This document shows, one piece after another, positions 45,715 to 54,962 of a stretch of 64,000 nucleotides of DNA. How positions within the stretch are numbered: the stretch's first letter is position 1; every line of letters begins with the position of its first letter. A program made the position numbers and the translations under genes. Source of the stretch: Azospirillum brasilense (GTDB taxonomy: Bacteria; Pseudomonadota; Alphaproteobacteria; Azospirillales; Azospirillaceae); assembly GCF_007827815.1 (NCBI RefSeq), contig NZ_VITH01000004.1, forward strand, positions 1 through 64,000. Reading direction: 5' to 3'. The notes below the pieces were generated by a model. The model saw nothing but the letters and a program-made list of their open reading frames with translations. It was not told the DNA's origin and ran no database searches.

Positions 45715-46250
45715 CGCGCCGCACTCCTTCAACCGATCACCTGCCCGAGCCCACACTTGGCTTGCGGAGATTAAAGCGAAAGAATGCATACTTGCAATTG
45801 TTGATATCTTTCAAAGGACAATCTTTAAGTTTCTCATGGGAAACAATGCTTCTTCGTCGAAACTTTCTGTAACGGCCCGAACCCATTGGGAGGGGGACAA
45901 GCGCGCCGGCGGCGGAGCGGGCCGACGCGCTTCGGGCATGGGTCGCAGCGTCGAACGGATTGACGCGATCGCCCACGCTCGGGGCACCGTCCTCCTCCAG
46001 CGCCGTTTTCGCCGAACGGCGGATGGATGATGCCCCGGGACATCTTCCGTCGCAAAAATGGTGGGATCGCGAACAAGTTTGATCCCGCCTGGAGGCAATT
46101 CCTCTTCCGCCCCTATCAGCGGGACATCACCATTCCGGAACGGCCGGGTTTCCGACTGGGGACGCCTTGCACGCAACGGGGATCGTTTCGCCCGAAACAG
46201 CCCCGTTGAGCCTGGGCCTTGCGGCACTTTGCATCGGAAGGATGAACAGC
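45715..46250. promoter_or_regulatory. Divergent region with an FNR/FixK-like box at 45801-45814
   Basis: A gap of about 0.5 kb between the binding-protein gene and the unrecognised 373-aa gene. TTGATATCTTTCAA (45801-45814) differs from the FNR/FixK consensus TTGAT-N4-ATCAA at one position and lies about 87 bp before the GTG at 45714, in a locally AT-rich patch (45775-45870). Minus-strand frames in 45811-46227 show no recognisable family and I do not call a gene. Confidence 0.45.
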
Positions 46251-47372
46251 ATGGCGGACCAGTCGGTCAAATTCTCCTACGAGTACGGGAATTACAAATA
46301 TTTCGAGTTCGCCGGGGGCGGGAACAAGGTGGAGACCGAGTTTTCCTGGGACTCCCCGAAGACCGACCCGTCTGGAAAGCCGATGCCGAAAAAGGTCGTC
46401 GATCTGTTCAACAAGAATGTGCGCGAAGCCATTCAAGAGCTGATGAAGACTGAAGAAAAAACCGTCGCCGAAATCAAGAAGCAGATCCAAAGCTGGGACC
46501 AGAAGATTGCCAAGCACGAGATCGACGGCCGCAACCTGTTTTTGTTCATAAACACGATCAACGACACGATGGAGAAGCGGGCCGCGGACCGCTTCGGGGG
46601 GATCGTCGGCGGGATCGCGACGGTCATGAAGATGATCGTGAAGAAAGCCTTCGCCGGCCTGGATGCGGCCGTGCGCAAGATGCTCGAAGACATGAAGTGG
46701 AAAGTCTACGCCAAGACGGTGGGAAAGATCGCGCTCGCCCTGACGGCGACGGCCCTCGCGATCACGGCCACGGTGCTGACCGGCGGCGCGGCGCTGCCGT
46801 TGGTGGTGGCGGGCGCCAAGATCACGCTCGACGTGGTCAAGGAGGGCAAGGCGGCCTACGACAGCTTCAACGATGGCGCGGACGAGGTGGTGGCTCTGCA
46901 AAGCGCGGTGAAGAAACACCGGGCCAGCGCGCAGGAGTCGATGAAGGCGGTCGAGAGGGCCGAAAGCCGCCGCTACCTCATGGCGGACTCCGTGAACAAG
47001 CTGGAGCGGCAGCTCTTGGCCGCGGAGGCCAAATACGCGGACGTGGAGCGAATCCTCAACCAGAAGAAGATCGACGGGATCACCCTCACCGAGGATTCCT
47101 CCCTCCTGAGTCTGGCCAACAAGGTGAAGCGCTACAAGGATCTGATCGACCGCCTCACCCCCCAGCTGAACGCCGCCCGTGGCGACCTGAAGCGTCTCGA
47201 CGCCCTGATCGACGGGGCTCGGCGGGCCTTCGACCCGTCCACCTACGAAGCGATTCCGAACGCCGACTGGAAAACGATCCTCAAGAAATACGCGGATGAG
47301 TACGGCACGACGGTCAAGGCCCTGGGCGACCTTGGCTCCAACATCGCAAACGTTGTCCAGAAGCTGGCCTGA
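46251..47372 (+). CDS. Unrecognised helical protein with central hydrophobic hairpin (possible alpha-pore-forming toxin)
   Basis: A protein of about 373 aa. I chose ATG 46251 because GGAAGG sits 9 bp before it; ATGs at 46242 and 46167 are alternatives. I recognise no family. The N-terminus is short and beta-like (VKFSYEYGNYKYFEFAGGG) with no signal peptide. A long helical part with coiled-coil character follows, then hydrophobic stretches (GGIVGGIATVM near residue 110; IALALTATALAITATVLTGG and ALPLVVAGA near 160-195), then a second coiled-coil half (residues 220-330). Long coiled coils around one hydrophobic hairpin recall ClyA/Hbl/XaxA-like alpha-pore-formers, but that is only a structural analogy. 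It converges with the next gene, 5 bp apart. Confidence 0.75.
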   Translation: MADQSVKFSYEYGNYKYFEFAGGGNKVETEFSWDSPKTDPSGKPMPKKVVDLFNKNVREAIQELMKTEEKTVAEIKKQIQSWDQKIAKHEIDGRNLFLFINTINDTMEKRAADRFGGIVGGIATVMKMIVKKAFAGLDAAVRKMLEDMKWKVYAKTVGKIALALTATALAITATVLTGGAALPLVVAGAKITLDVVKEGKAAYDSFNDGADEVVALQSAVKKHRASAQESMKAVERAESRRYLMADSVNKLERQLLAAEAKYADVERILNQKKIDGITLTEDSSLLSLANKVKRYKDLIDRLTPQLNAARGDLKRLDALIDGARRAFDPSTYEAIPNADWKTILKKYADEYGTTVKALGDLGSNIANVVQKLA

Positions 47373-47377
47373 CCCGC

Positions 47378-48502
47378 CTATTCCACCACGGTGTCGTCTG
47401 GCTCGTTGCCCCCGCTCCACTCCCGGATGAGGCCGTAGGCCACGGCGAGCAGCGTCGGACCGAGGAAGATGCCGATCAGGCCGAACGCGACGAGGCCTCC
47501 GATGATGCCCAGGAAGATGATGATGAAGGGCAGATCGCTGCTTCGGCCGATCAGGATCGGGCGCAGGATGTTGTCGAGGCTGCCGACCAGCACGCCGACC
47601 CAGGCCACCAGGAAGATCGCCATGGCGGTGCGGCCCTGGCTGGCCAGCCAGATCGTGGCGGGCAACCAGATCAACGCCGGCCCCATCGGCACCAGCGTCA
47701 GGAAGAAGGTGATGAAGCCGAGGAGCAGGGCACCGGGAAGCCCCGCGATCCAGTAACCAAGCGTGGCGGCGATGGCTTGCACCAGCGCGGTGCCGAGCAC
47801 GCCATGGACGACCCCGTTGATCGTTTCGGCGGCGACGTCGAGGGATTGCCGCGCGCGGGCGCCGGCGATCCGCCCCATGACGCTGTGCAACCGGCGCACG
47901 GCGGTGCGGCCGTCCCGATAGAGGAAGAAGGCGATCAGGACGCTCAGCGCGATCAGCGACGTCCCTGAGAGAAGATGCCCGCCGCTTGACAGAACCCAGG
48001 CGCGGATCTGGCCGACATAGGGCTGGAGCGTCGTGCGCAGATCGGCCTCGCCGCTCGACAGCACACCCCAGACCTCCTGCAGCCGGTCCCCGAGGATCGG
48101 GACGCCGGCCAGCCAGCCCGGCAAGGGCGGAAGTCCCCGGTTCATGGCGGCGTGAACCGCCTCGAAGCCCCGGACGACCGTCTCCGACAGCGTGGCTCCA
48201 AGCGCGACGAGCGGCCCGACGAGAACCACCATGATCATCAGCGTCATGATCGCCGCCGCCAGCGTCGTACGGCCGCCGAGCGACCGCTCGATTCGCCGAT
48301 GCAGCGGCCAGGTGCTGAAGGACAGGATGATGGCCCAGAGGATCGCCGCGATGAAGGGTCGCAACACGACGAAGCAGCCGATCAGCAGGATCAGCATCAT
48401 GGACAGGACGAGCGCCTTGCGGACATAGCCCATCTCGTACCGCTCCGGAGAGTCCGGGGCGGCGGCGTGCGGCATGAACCGGTCGTGGACGAAGTCGGCC
48501 AT
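47378..48502 (-). CDS. AI-2E family (PerM/YdiK-type) membrane transporter
   Basis: A protein of 374 aa with about eight membrane helices. The first pair is ALVLSMMLILLIGCFVVLRP and FIAAILWAIILSF. Family features include the amphipathic middle part and the C-terminal block ILRPILIGRSSDLPFIIIFLGIIGGL, AFGLIGIFLGPTLLAV. Such proteins were linked to AI-2 export, but several are Na+/H+ antiporters, so the substrate should not be assumed. The gene follows the RND pump gene by 69 bp and is the last gene of that series. Confidence 0.9.
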   Translation of the reverse strand: MADFVHDRFMPHAAAPDSPERYEMGYVRKALVLSMMLILLIGCFVVLRPFIAAILWAIILSFSTWPLHRRIERSLGGRTTLAAAIMTLMIMVVLVGPLVALGATLSETVVRGFEAVHAAMNRGLPPLPGWLAGVPILGDRLQEVWGVLSSGEADLRTTLQPYVGQIRAWVLSSGGHLLSGTSLIALSVLIAFFLYRDGRTAVRRLHSVMGRIAGARARQSLDVAAETINGVVHGVLGTALVQAIAATLGYWIAGLPGALLLGFITFFLTLVPMGPALIWLPATIWLASQGRTAMAIFLVAWVGVLVGSLDNILRPILIGRSSDLPFIIIFLGIIGGLVAFGLIGIFLGPTLLAVAYGLIREWSGGNEPDDTVVE

Positions 48503-48571
48503 GGTGGTGCCCTCCTTCAGGACGCGGCCTTCGGGTCGTCCACCCGCGCCGGCGGGTGGAATGACGGGCGG

Positions 48572-51500
48572 TCACACACCGCTCGTCACTCCCTTGGTCG
48601 GCGCCGGACCCGGCGGGTGCATGGCCCCGTCATACCGGGACTTGGCACGCTCCTCCGCCGCCGGTTCCCGGATCCGGAACCAGGCGACGTAGAGCGCCGG
48701 CAGGAAGAACAGCGTCAGCAGGGTCGCCACGATCAGCCCGCCGATGATCGCGTAGGCCATGGGACCCCAGAACACCTCCGGCGCGATGGGAATCATGCCC
48801 AGGCTGGCCGCCGCCGCCGTCAGCAGGATCGGCCGGACGCGGTGCATGGTGGCGTTGATGACGGCGTCCCAGGGATGCTCCCCGGCCTCCAGATGCTCGT
48901 CGATCTGGGCGATCATGATGACCGAGTTGCGGACGATCATACCGATCAGGGCGACCACGCCCAGGATCGCGACGAAGCCCAGCGGCGTGCCGGTCGGCAG
49001 CAGCGCCGCGACGACGCCGATCAGGCCGAGCGGCGCCACGCTGATGACCAGGAACAGTTTCTGGAAGCTCTGCAGCTGGATCATCAGGATGGTCAGCATG
49101 ACGAAGATCATGATCGGGAAGACGGCAGTGATCGAGGCCATGCCCTTGGCGCTGTTCTCCACCGTGCCGCCCGCCTCGACGGTGTAGCCGGGCGGCAGGC
49201 TGCGCCGCAGTTCGTCCACCGCCGGGGCCAGCTGCTGCACCACCGTCGCGGCCTGCAGCGGGGGAACCAGATCGGCCTGGACGGTGATGGTCGGCAGGCG
49301 CGTCCGCCGCCAGACCACCGGCTGCTCCAGGTCGTAGCGCATGGTCGCGACCTCGCCCAGCGGCACGGTGCGGCCGTCCGGAATGGCGATCTGGAGGTTG
49401 CGCAGCGTCTCGATGGAGCTGCGCTCCGCGTTGGTCGCCTGGGCCACCACGTCGATCAGGTAGATGTCGTCGCGCACCTGCGTGAAGGCGGCACCCGACA
49501 CCGTGGCGTTCAGCGCCTGGTTGAGCGACTTGGAGCTGATCCCCAGCAGGCGGGCCTTGTCCTGGTCCACATCGACCCGCACCACCTTCGACGGCTCGTT
49601 CCAGTCGTAGTTGACCAGCAGCGTGTAGGGGTTGGTGCCGATGGTGTCGGCCATCCGGGCGGCGATGGCCCGCACCTCGCCGACGTCGGGTCCGGAAACG
49701 CGGTACTGGATCGGCCAGCCGACCGGCGGCCCCATCTCCAGCGGGCTGACCCGCGTGTTCAGGTCGGAGAAGTCCTCGTTCAGCACCTTCTCCAGCCGGG
49801 CGCGCACGGCCTCGCGGACCTTGTAGCCCTTGGTCACCACCACGGCCTGCGCGAAGTAGTCGTTGGCCAGCTGCACGTCGAGCGGCAGGTAGAAGCGCAC
49901 CGCGCCCTGACCGACGTAGAAGCTCCAGCGCTCGACGTCCGGGTCGGCCGCCAGCACCTTCTCGAAGCGGTCCACCACCTCCTCGGTCGACCGGATCGAG
50001 GCCGTCTGCGGCAGGGTCAGGTTGACCAGCAGTTCCGGGCGGTCGGAGGCGGGGAAGAACTGCTGCTGGACGAAGCGCAGGCCGAAGACCGACAGGCCGA
50101 ACAGCAGCAACGTCGCGACGATCACCAGATAGCGCGCCCGCATGGCGAGGCGCAGGCCGCCCCGGAACGTCCGCATCAGGCGCCCCGGTTCGCCGCCATG
50201 CGTCGCCTTCATGGTCTTGGGCAGCACGCTCACCCCGATGAGGGGCGCGAACAGGACCGCCACGATCCAGGAGAACAGCAGCGCCATCGCCACCACGGCG
50301 AACAGCGTGAAGCAGTATTCCGCCGCGCCGCCCTGGGCGAAGCCGATGGGGATGAAGCCGGCCACGGTGATCAGCGTGCCGGTCAGCATGGGAAAGGCCG
50401 TGGAGGTGTAGGCGAAGGTCGCCGCCTTATCGAGGTTGAAGCCCTCCTCCAGCTTGGTGATCATCATCTCCACGGTGATCATGGCGTCGTCCACCAGCAG
50501 GCCGAGCGCGATGATCAGCGCGCCCAGCGAGATGCGCTGGAGCGTGATGCCGTAGAACTCCATGCCGATGAAGGTCATGCCCAGCACCAGCGGGATGGAG
50601 GTCGCCACCACCAGCCCGGCGCGCAGGCCCAGGCTGATGAAGCTGACCACCAGGACGATGACGACCGCCTCCTTCAGCGCCTTGGTGAAGCCGGCGACCG
50701 ACTCCTCGACCACCACCGACTGGTTGGCGACGAGATGGACGCCGATGCCCACCGGCAGGTTCGCCTCGACCCGCCGCATCCGCTCGCGGATGCCCTCGCC
50801 GAAGGTCAGCACGTTGCCACCGGCCGCCATGGAGATGATCATCCCGATGGCCGGCTGCCCGTTGTAGCGGAACAGCGGCGACGGCGGGTCGGCGTAGCCG
50901 CGCCGGATGTCCGCCAGATCGGCCAGCCGGTAGAACTTGTCGTTGGCGCGCAGGCTGATGGCGCGCAGGCTGTCCTCCGACGTGAAGGCGCCGCTGACCC
51001 GGACCGAGATCTTCTCGTCACCGGCCTGCACCACGCCGGCCGGGGCCACGGCGTTCTGCGCCTGCAGCTCGGCGATGACCTGCTCGCGGTCGATTCCCAT
51101 CGCGGCCAGCTTGCGCGTTGAGAAGTCGAGGTAGATCCGCTCGTTCTGGACGCCGACGAACTGGATCTTGCCGACGTCCGGCACGCGCATCAGCTCGGCC
51201 CGCGCGGTCTCCGCGTAGTCCTTCAGCTCGCGGTAGCTGAAGCCGTCGGCGGTGAAGGCGAAGACCGTCCCGAAGGTGTCGCCGAACTCGTCGTTGAAGG
51301 CCGGTCCCTGCACGCCCTGCGGCAGGGTGGCCTTCATGTCGGCGATCTTCTTGCGGACCTGATACCACAGGTCGGGCACCGCCTCGGCCGGCGTGTAGTC
51401 CTTCAGGTTGACGTAGACGACCGAGATGCCGGGCTTGGTGTAGCTCTTGACGTAGTCGAGATAGGGAATCTCCTCCAGCTTCTTCTCGATCGGGTCGGTC

Positions 51501-51697
51501 ACCAGCTTCATGGTGTCCTCGATGGTGGCGCCGGGCCAGTTGGCCTGGACCACCATGGTCTTGATCGTGAAGGCCGGGTCCTCCTCGCGGCCGAGGCGCA
51601 TGTAGGCCATGCCGCCCGCCAGCGTCAGCGACAGGATCAGGTACCAGACGAAGGAGCGGTGGCGCAGGGCCCACTCGGAGAGATTGAAGCCGGTCAT
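48572..51697 (-). CDS. RND-family efflux pump inner-membrane subunit (HAE1-like)
   Basis: A protein of 1,041 aa, the usual length. Features are the N-terminal helix and periplasmic start (MAYMRLGREEDPAFTIKTMV; PGATIEDTMKLVTDPIEKKL), the TM4 proton-relay motif ALGLLVDDAMITVEMM, and the second half with GFVAILGVVALIGMIVRNSV and EAGEHPWDAVINA. The ATG at 51697 overlaps the TGA of the adaptor gene (ATGA), which fixes the start. The open frame extends far upstream but is out of phase with the adaptor. It exports small molecules from the periplasm or membrane together with two adaptors and an outer-membrane channel not encoded here. Confidence 0.95.
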   Translation of the reverse strand: MTGFNLSEWALRHRSFVWYLILSLTLAGGMAYMRLGREEDPAFTIKTMVVQANWPGATIEDTMKLVTDPIEKKLEEIPYLDYVKSYTKPGISVVYVNLKDYTPAEAVPDLWYQVRKKIADMKATLPQGVQGPAFNDEFGDTFGTVFAFTADGFSYRELKDYAETARAELMRVPDVGKIQFVGVQNERIYLDFSTRKLAAMGIDREQVIAELQAQNAVAPAGVVQAGDEKISVRVSGAFTSEDSLRAISLRANDKFYRLADLADIRRGYADPPSPLFRYNGQPAIGMIISMAAGGNVLTFGEGIRERMRRVEANLPVGIGVHLVANQSVVVEESVAGFTKALKEAVVIVLVVSFISLGLRAGLVVATSIPLVLGMTFIGMEFYGITLQRISLGALIIALGLLVDDAMITVEMMITKLEEGFNLDKAATFAYTSTAFPMLTGTLITVAGFIPIGFAQGGAAEYCFTLFAVVAMALLFSWIVAVLFAPLIGVSVLPKTMKATHGGEPGRLMRTFRGGLRLAMRARYLVIVATLLLFGLSVFGLRFVQQQFFPASDRPELLVNLTLPQTASIRSTEEVVDRFEKVLAADPDVERWSFYVGQGAVRFYLPLDVQLANDYFAQAVVVTKGYKVREAVRARLEKVLNEDFSDLNTRVSPLEMGPPVGWPIQYRVSGPDVGEVRAIAARMADTIGTNPYTLLVNYDWNEPSKVVRVDVDQDKARLLGISSKSLNQALNATVSGAAFTQVRDDIYLIDVVAQATNAERSSIETLRNLQIAIPDGRTVPLGEVATMRYDLEQPVVWRRTRLPTITVQADLVPPLQAATVVQQLAPAVDELRRSLPPGYTVEAGGTVENSAKGMASITAVFPIMIFVMLTILMIQLQSFQKLFLVISVAPLGLIGVVAALLPTGTPLGFVAILGVVALIGMIVRNSVIMIAQIDEHLEAGEHPWDAVINATMHRVRPILLTAAAASLGMIPIAPEVFWGPMAYAIIGGLIVATLLTLFFLPALYVAWFRIREPAAEERAKSRYDGAMHPPGPAPTKGVTSGV

Positions 51698-52875
51698 TTC
51701 GCTGCCGCCGTTTCGATTGTCTGGTTGAACCGGACCCGCTGGCCTTCGGTCAGGCTGCGCACGCCCGCGGTGACCACGACGTCGCCGCGGGTCAGTCCCT
51801 CGGTGACGATGACCGGGCCATCGGTGTCCCTGGCACCATCCCTGGGCCGGATCGCGACCGGCTGACGCCGGACGGTCTGGGCCTTCGGGTCGACGAGCCA
51901 GACGAAGCTCCGCCCCTCCTCCTCGAACAGCGCCGTTCCCGGCAGCTCGACCACCGGGGCGGGCGGCTGCTTCAGGCGACCGACGACCGTCGCGCCGAGG
52001 CGCAGGGCGTCGGGCGGGTTGTCCAGCGCGATCCGGACGGTGTGGGTCCGGGTGACGGGATCGGCCTGGGGCGAGACCTCGCGGACGCGGCCCACCGCCA
52101 CGATGTCGGGAGCGCCGGCCAGCGACACCTCGATCACCGGGTCCTTCGGCGCCGCCCGGATGCCGGTCTCGGCGACGTTGAAGACGGCTTCGCGCTCCTC
52201 CGGCTGGGCGACGCGCACCACCATCTGCCCGGCTTCGACCACCTGCCCGGGCTCGGCCCCGATGGTGGTGACCACGCCGTTCCGGTCCGCCCGCAGCTCC
52301 GTGTAGCCGACCCGGTCGCGGGCCGATTGCAGCGCCGCCTGCGTGGCGACGACCTTGGCGTCGGCGGTGCGCATCGCCAGCAGCGCCGCGTCGTACTGGG
52401 CCTGGGGGGCGTTGCCGTTGGCCAGCAGTTCCCGCTTGCGGCCCTCCTCGTTGCGCGCCTGCACCTGATCGGCCTTGGCGGAGGCGAGGTTCGCCTCGGC
52501 GGTCCGCAGCGCGTTGCGCTGGTCCTGGTCGTCCAGCCGCGCCAGCACGTCGCCGGCCTTGACCAGGGCGCCCACGTCGACCTTGCGCTCGATCAGCTTG
52601 CCGGCGATGCGGAAGCCAAGGTCGGCGTCGGCCCGCGCCTCGATGGTTCCGGTGGCGGAGCCGGCCATCCGGAAGGTCACCGGCTCCACGGTGAGGGTCC
52701 GAACCGGGCGGATCACCGGCGCCGCGTCGGCGTGGTGGCCGCCCTGCGGCTGACAGGCCGCCAGCACGGGGGCCAGGGCCAGCAGCGCGGCGAGCAGCGG
52801 CTTCGCGGGCGGCCGCCACATGGTTGGGGGCCACATGGATGGGGGCCGCGTGGTTGGTCGCGCGATGCGGGTCAT
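51694..52875 (-). CDS. RND efflux periplasmic adaptor lipoprotein (second of a pair)
   Basis: A protein of 393 aa with a lipobox (PVLAACQPQ), a biotinyl-lipoyl-like half (GFRIAGKLIERKVDVGALVK), a coiled-coil hairpin (about residues 115-175) and a membrane-proximal region (NPPDALRLGATVVGRLKQPP). The ATG at 52875 overlaps the TGA of the first adaptor gene by four bases. The N-terminal 20 residues before the signal core are unusual (MWPPTMWRPP) and come from a short DNA repeat near 52818-52855, so an internal ATG may be used instead. It is clearly related to the preceding adaptor. Confidence 0.92.
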   Translation of the reverse strand: MTRIARPTTRPPSMWPPTMWRPPAKPLLAALLALAPVLAACQPQGGHHADAAPVIRPVRTLTVEPVTFRMAGSATGTIEARADADLGFRIAGKLIERKVDVGALVKAGDVLARLDDQDQRNALRTAEANLASAKADQVQARNEEGRKRELLANGNAPQAQYDAALLAMRTADAKVVATQAALQSARDRVGYTELRADRNGVVTTIGAEPGQVVEAGQMVVRVAQPEEREAVFNVAETGIRAAPKDPVIEVSLAGAPDIVAVGRVREVSPQADPVTRTHTVRIALDNPPDALRLGATVVGRLKQPPAPVVELPGTALFEEEGRSFVWLVDPKAQTVRRQPVAIRPRDGARDTDGPVIVTEGLTRGDVVVTAGVRSLTEGQRVRFNQTIETAAAK

Positions 52876-53984
52876 GCGCCGCTCCCCTGCTTGATGGTGA
52901 CCTTCTGGTCCGGCCGCAGCTTCTGGACGCCGCCGATCACCACCAGATCACCGGAGTCGAGGCCGCTGGAGACGGTGACCGTGCCGGTGTCGTATTGCAG
53001 GACGGAGACGGGGCGCAGGCTCACCGTGTCGGCCGGTTTCACCACGACCCAGACCGCCGGCTCCCCGTTCCCCGTCTGGAACAGGGCCGAGGACGGCAGA
53101 TTGACCACCGGCCGCGCCGGCAGCTTGGCCCGCCCGACGACCGAGGAGCCGAGCAGGAAGGCGTCGGGGGCGTTGGGCAGGGCGACCTTCACCGTGTAGG
53201 TCCGGGTCACCGGATCGACGCCCGGAGACACCTCGCGGATCGTCCCCTCGGTGACGGTCTTCGCGTCGTTGACGAGCCGCACCTCGACCGGCGGCAGGCC
53301 CGCCTGCCCCTCCAGCCGGATGCTGGCGCCCGGCACCTGGAAGACCGCCTCCCGCTCGCCCGGATCGGCCAGCCGCAGCACCGTCTGGCCGACCGCGACC
53401 ACCTGGCCGGGCTCCGCCGCCTTCGCCGTGATGACGCCGTCGCGGTCGGCCCGCAGTTCGGTGTAGGACAGCGTGTCCCGGGCCGAGCCCAGCTGCGCCT
53501 CGGCGGAGTTCAGCTCGGCCTGCGCCTGCTGGAAGCGCTTCTGGGCGTTGTCGTACTGGACCCGGGTGGTGAAGCCGTTGGCGAGCAGGGAGCGCTGGCG
53601 CTCCTCCTGCGTCCGGCTCTGCTCGACGGCGGCCTGCGCCGCCGCCACGTCGGACTCGGCGGACCTCACGGCGTTGGTCTGGTCCTGGTTGTCCAGCCGC
53701 GCCAGCAGCTGGCCGGACGTGACCGCCTGCCCGACGTCCACCAGCCGCTCGACCACCTTGCCGCTGACGCGGAAGCCGAGGTTGCTTTCGTGGCGGGCCT
53801 GGATCTCACCGGTCAGCGCGGCGGTGCGGTCGAACTGGCTCACCTGCACCGGCAGCGCGCGGATCAGCGTCGCCTCCGCCGGTGGCGGCGCCGGCTGTTC
53901 GCAGCCGAGAAGCAGGAGGCTGGCGACGATCGCCGATCCGGATGACCCGAAGCTGGATGTCCCAGGCCCAAATGACCAAGTCAT
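52872..53984 (-). CDS. RND efflux periplasmic adaptor lipoprotein (first of a pair)
   Basis: A protein of 370 aa with a lipobox (SLLLLGCEQP), GFRVSGKVVERLVDVGQAVTSGQ in the lipoyl-like domain, a long coiled-coil hairpin (SDVAAAQAAVEQSRTQEERQ to LNSAEAQLGSARDTL) and a C-terminal membrane-proximal region. It starts 6 bp after the phosphotransacylase gene. The tandem pair probably arose by duplication and may form a mixed adaptor ring with the single RND pump, as in some TriABC-like systems. Confidence 0.92.
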   Translation of the reverse strand: MTWSFGPGTSSFGSSGSAIVASLLLLGCEQPAPPPAEATLIRALPVQVSQFDRTAALTGEIQARHESNLGFRVSGKVVERLVDVGQAVTSGQLLARLDNQDQTNAVRSAESDVAAAQAAVEQSRTQEERQRSLLANGFTTRVQYDNAQKRFQQAQAELNSAEAQLGSARDTLSYTELRADRDGVITAKAAEPGQVVAVGQTVLRLADPGEREAVFQVPGASIRLEGQAGLPPVEVRLVNDAKTVTEGTIREVSPGVDPVTRTYTVKVALPNAPDAFLLGSSVVGRAKLPARPVVNLPSSALFQTGNGEPAVWVVVKPADTVSLRPVSVLQYDTGTVTVSSGLDSGDLVVIGGVQKLRPDQKVTIKQGSGA

Positions 53985-53990
53985 GGCGTC

Positions 53991-54950
53991 TCATCCCTTC
54001 ACCGGCTGTTCGATCCGCTGCCGGTGCGCGTACAGCGCCGCCACGGCGCAGGAGGCCATGCGCGTCATCACGCTGTCGGCCCGGCTGGTCAGCACGATGG
54101 GCACCCGCGCGCCCAGCACGATGCCGGCGGCATCGGCGTTCGCCAGGAAGGTCAGGTTCTTGGCGAGCATGTTGCCCGCCTCCAGATCCGGCACGACGAG
54201 GATGTCGGCCTGTCCGGCGACCGGGGACGCGATGCCCTTGATCCTCGCCGCCTCCGGGCTGATGGCGTTGTCGAGCGCCAGCGGCCCATCCAGCACCCCG
54301 CCGGTGATCTGCCCCCGGTCGGCCATCTTGCACAGCGCGCCGGCCTCCACGGTGGAGGGAATCTTGGGGTTGATGGTCTCGACCGCCGACAGGATCGCCA
54401 CCTTCGGCTGGGGATTCCCCAGCGCCCGCGCCAGATCGATGGCGTTCTGGATGATGTCGCGCTTGTCCTCCAGGGTCGGGGCGATGTTCACCGCGGCGTC
54501 GGTGATGAACAGCGGCTTGGCGTAGGTCGGCACGTCCATGATGAAGACGTGGCTGATCCGCCGTTCCGTCCGCAGCCCGCTGTCCTTCCTCGCCACCTCG
54601 CGCAGCAGCTCGTCCGTGTGCAGGCTTCCCTTCATGAGAAGCTGGGCGCGCCCCCGACGCACCAGTTCCACCGCCGTGGCGGCGGCGGCGTGGCTGTGCG
54701 GGACGTCGACGATCTCGTACGGGGCGATGTCGAGGCCGGACTCGCCCGCCACGGCCCGGATGCGCGCGGCCGGGCCGATCAGGATCGGGGTGATGAAACC
54801 CTGACGGGCCGCATCGACGGCGCCGCCCAAGGACGAGGCATCGCAGGGGTGTGCCACCGCCGTGGAGACGGCGGGGATTTCGCGGCAGGCGGCGACCAGC
54901 CGTTCGTACTTTTCGTGCCGATGCGCGGGCGGTGGCTGGCTGCCGGCCAT
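53991..54950 (-). CDS. Phosphate acetyl/butyryltransferase family protein (Pta/Ptb)
   Basis: A protein of 319 aa. The family pattern is visible: ITPILIGPAARI, AQLLMKGSLHTDELLREV, SHVFIMDVPTYAKPLFITDAAVNI, PKVAILSAVETINPKIPST, GPLALDNAISPEAARIKGI and ADILVVPDLEAGNMLAKNL. It transfers acyl groups between CoA and phosphate. It resembles the Ptb-like type often fused to a MaoC domain, but that domain is absent here. Neighbours are DUF3141/PhaC-like and small-protein genes upstream and efflux genes downstream, with gaps of 12 and 6 bp. No acetate kinase gene is in the window. Confidence 0.9.
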   Translation of the reverse strand: MAGSQPPPAHRHEKYERLVAACREIPAVSTAVAHPCDASSLGGAVDAARQGFITPILIGPAARIRAVAGESGLDIAPYEIVDVPHSHAAAATAVELVRRGRAQLLMKGSLHTDELLREVARKDSGLRTERRISHVFIMDVPTYAKPLFITDAAVNIAPTLEDKRDIIQNAIDLARALGNPQPKVAILSAVETINPKIPSTVEAGALCKMADRGQITGGVLDGPLALDNAISPEAARIKGIASPVAGQADILVVPDLEAGNMLAKNLTFLANADAAGIVLGARVPIVLTSRADSVMTRMASCAVAALYAHRQRIEQPVKG

Positions 54951-54962
54951 GACGCGCCCTCC

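Noticed and set aside
47378..48502. Quorum-sensing AI-2 exporter
   Set aside because: The family name is historical; members include Na+/H+ antiporters and no luxS or lsr gene is present in the window.
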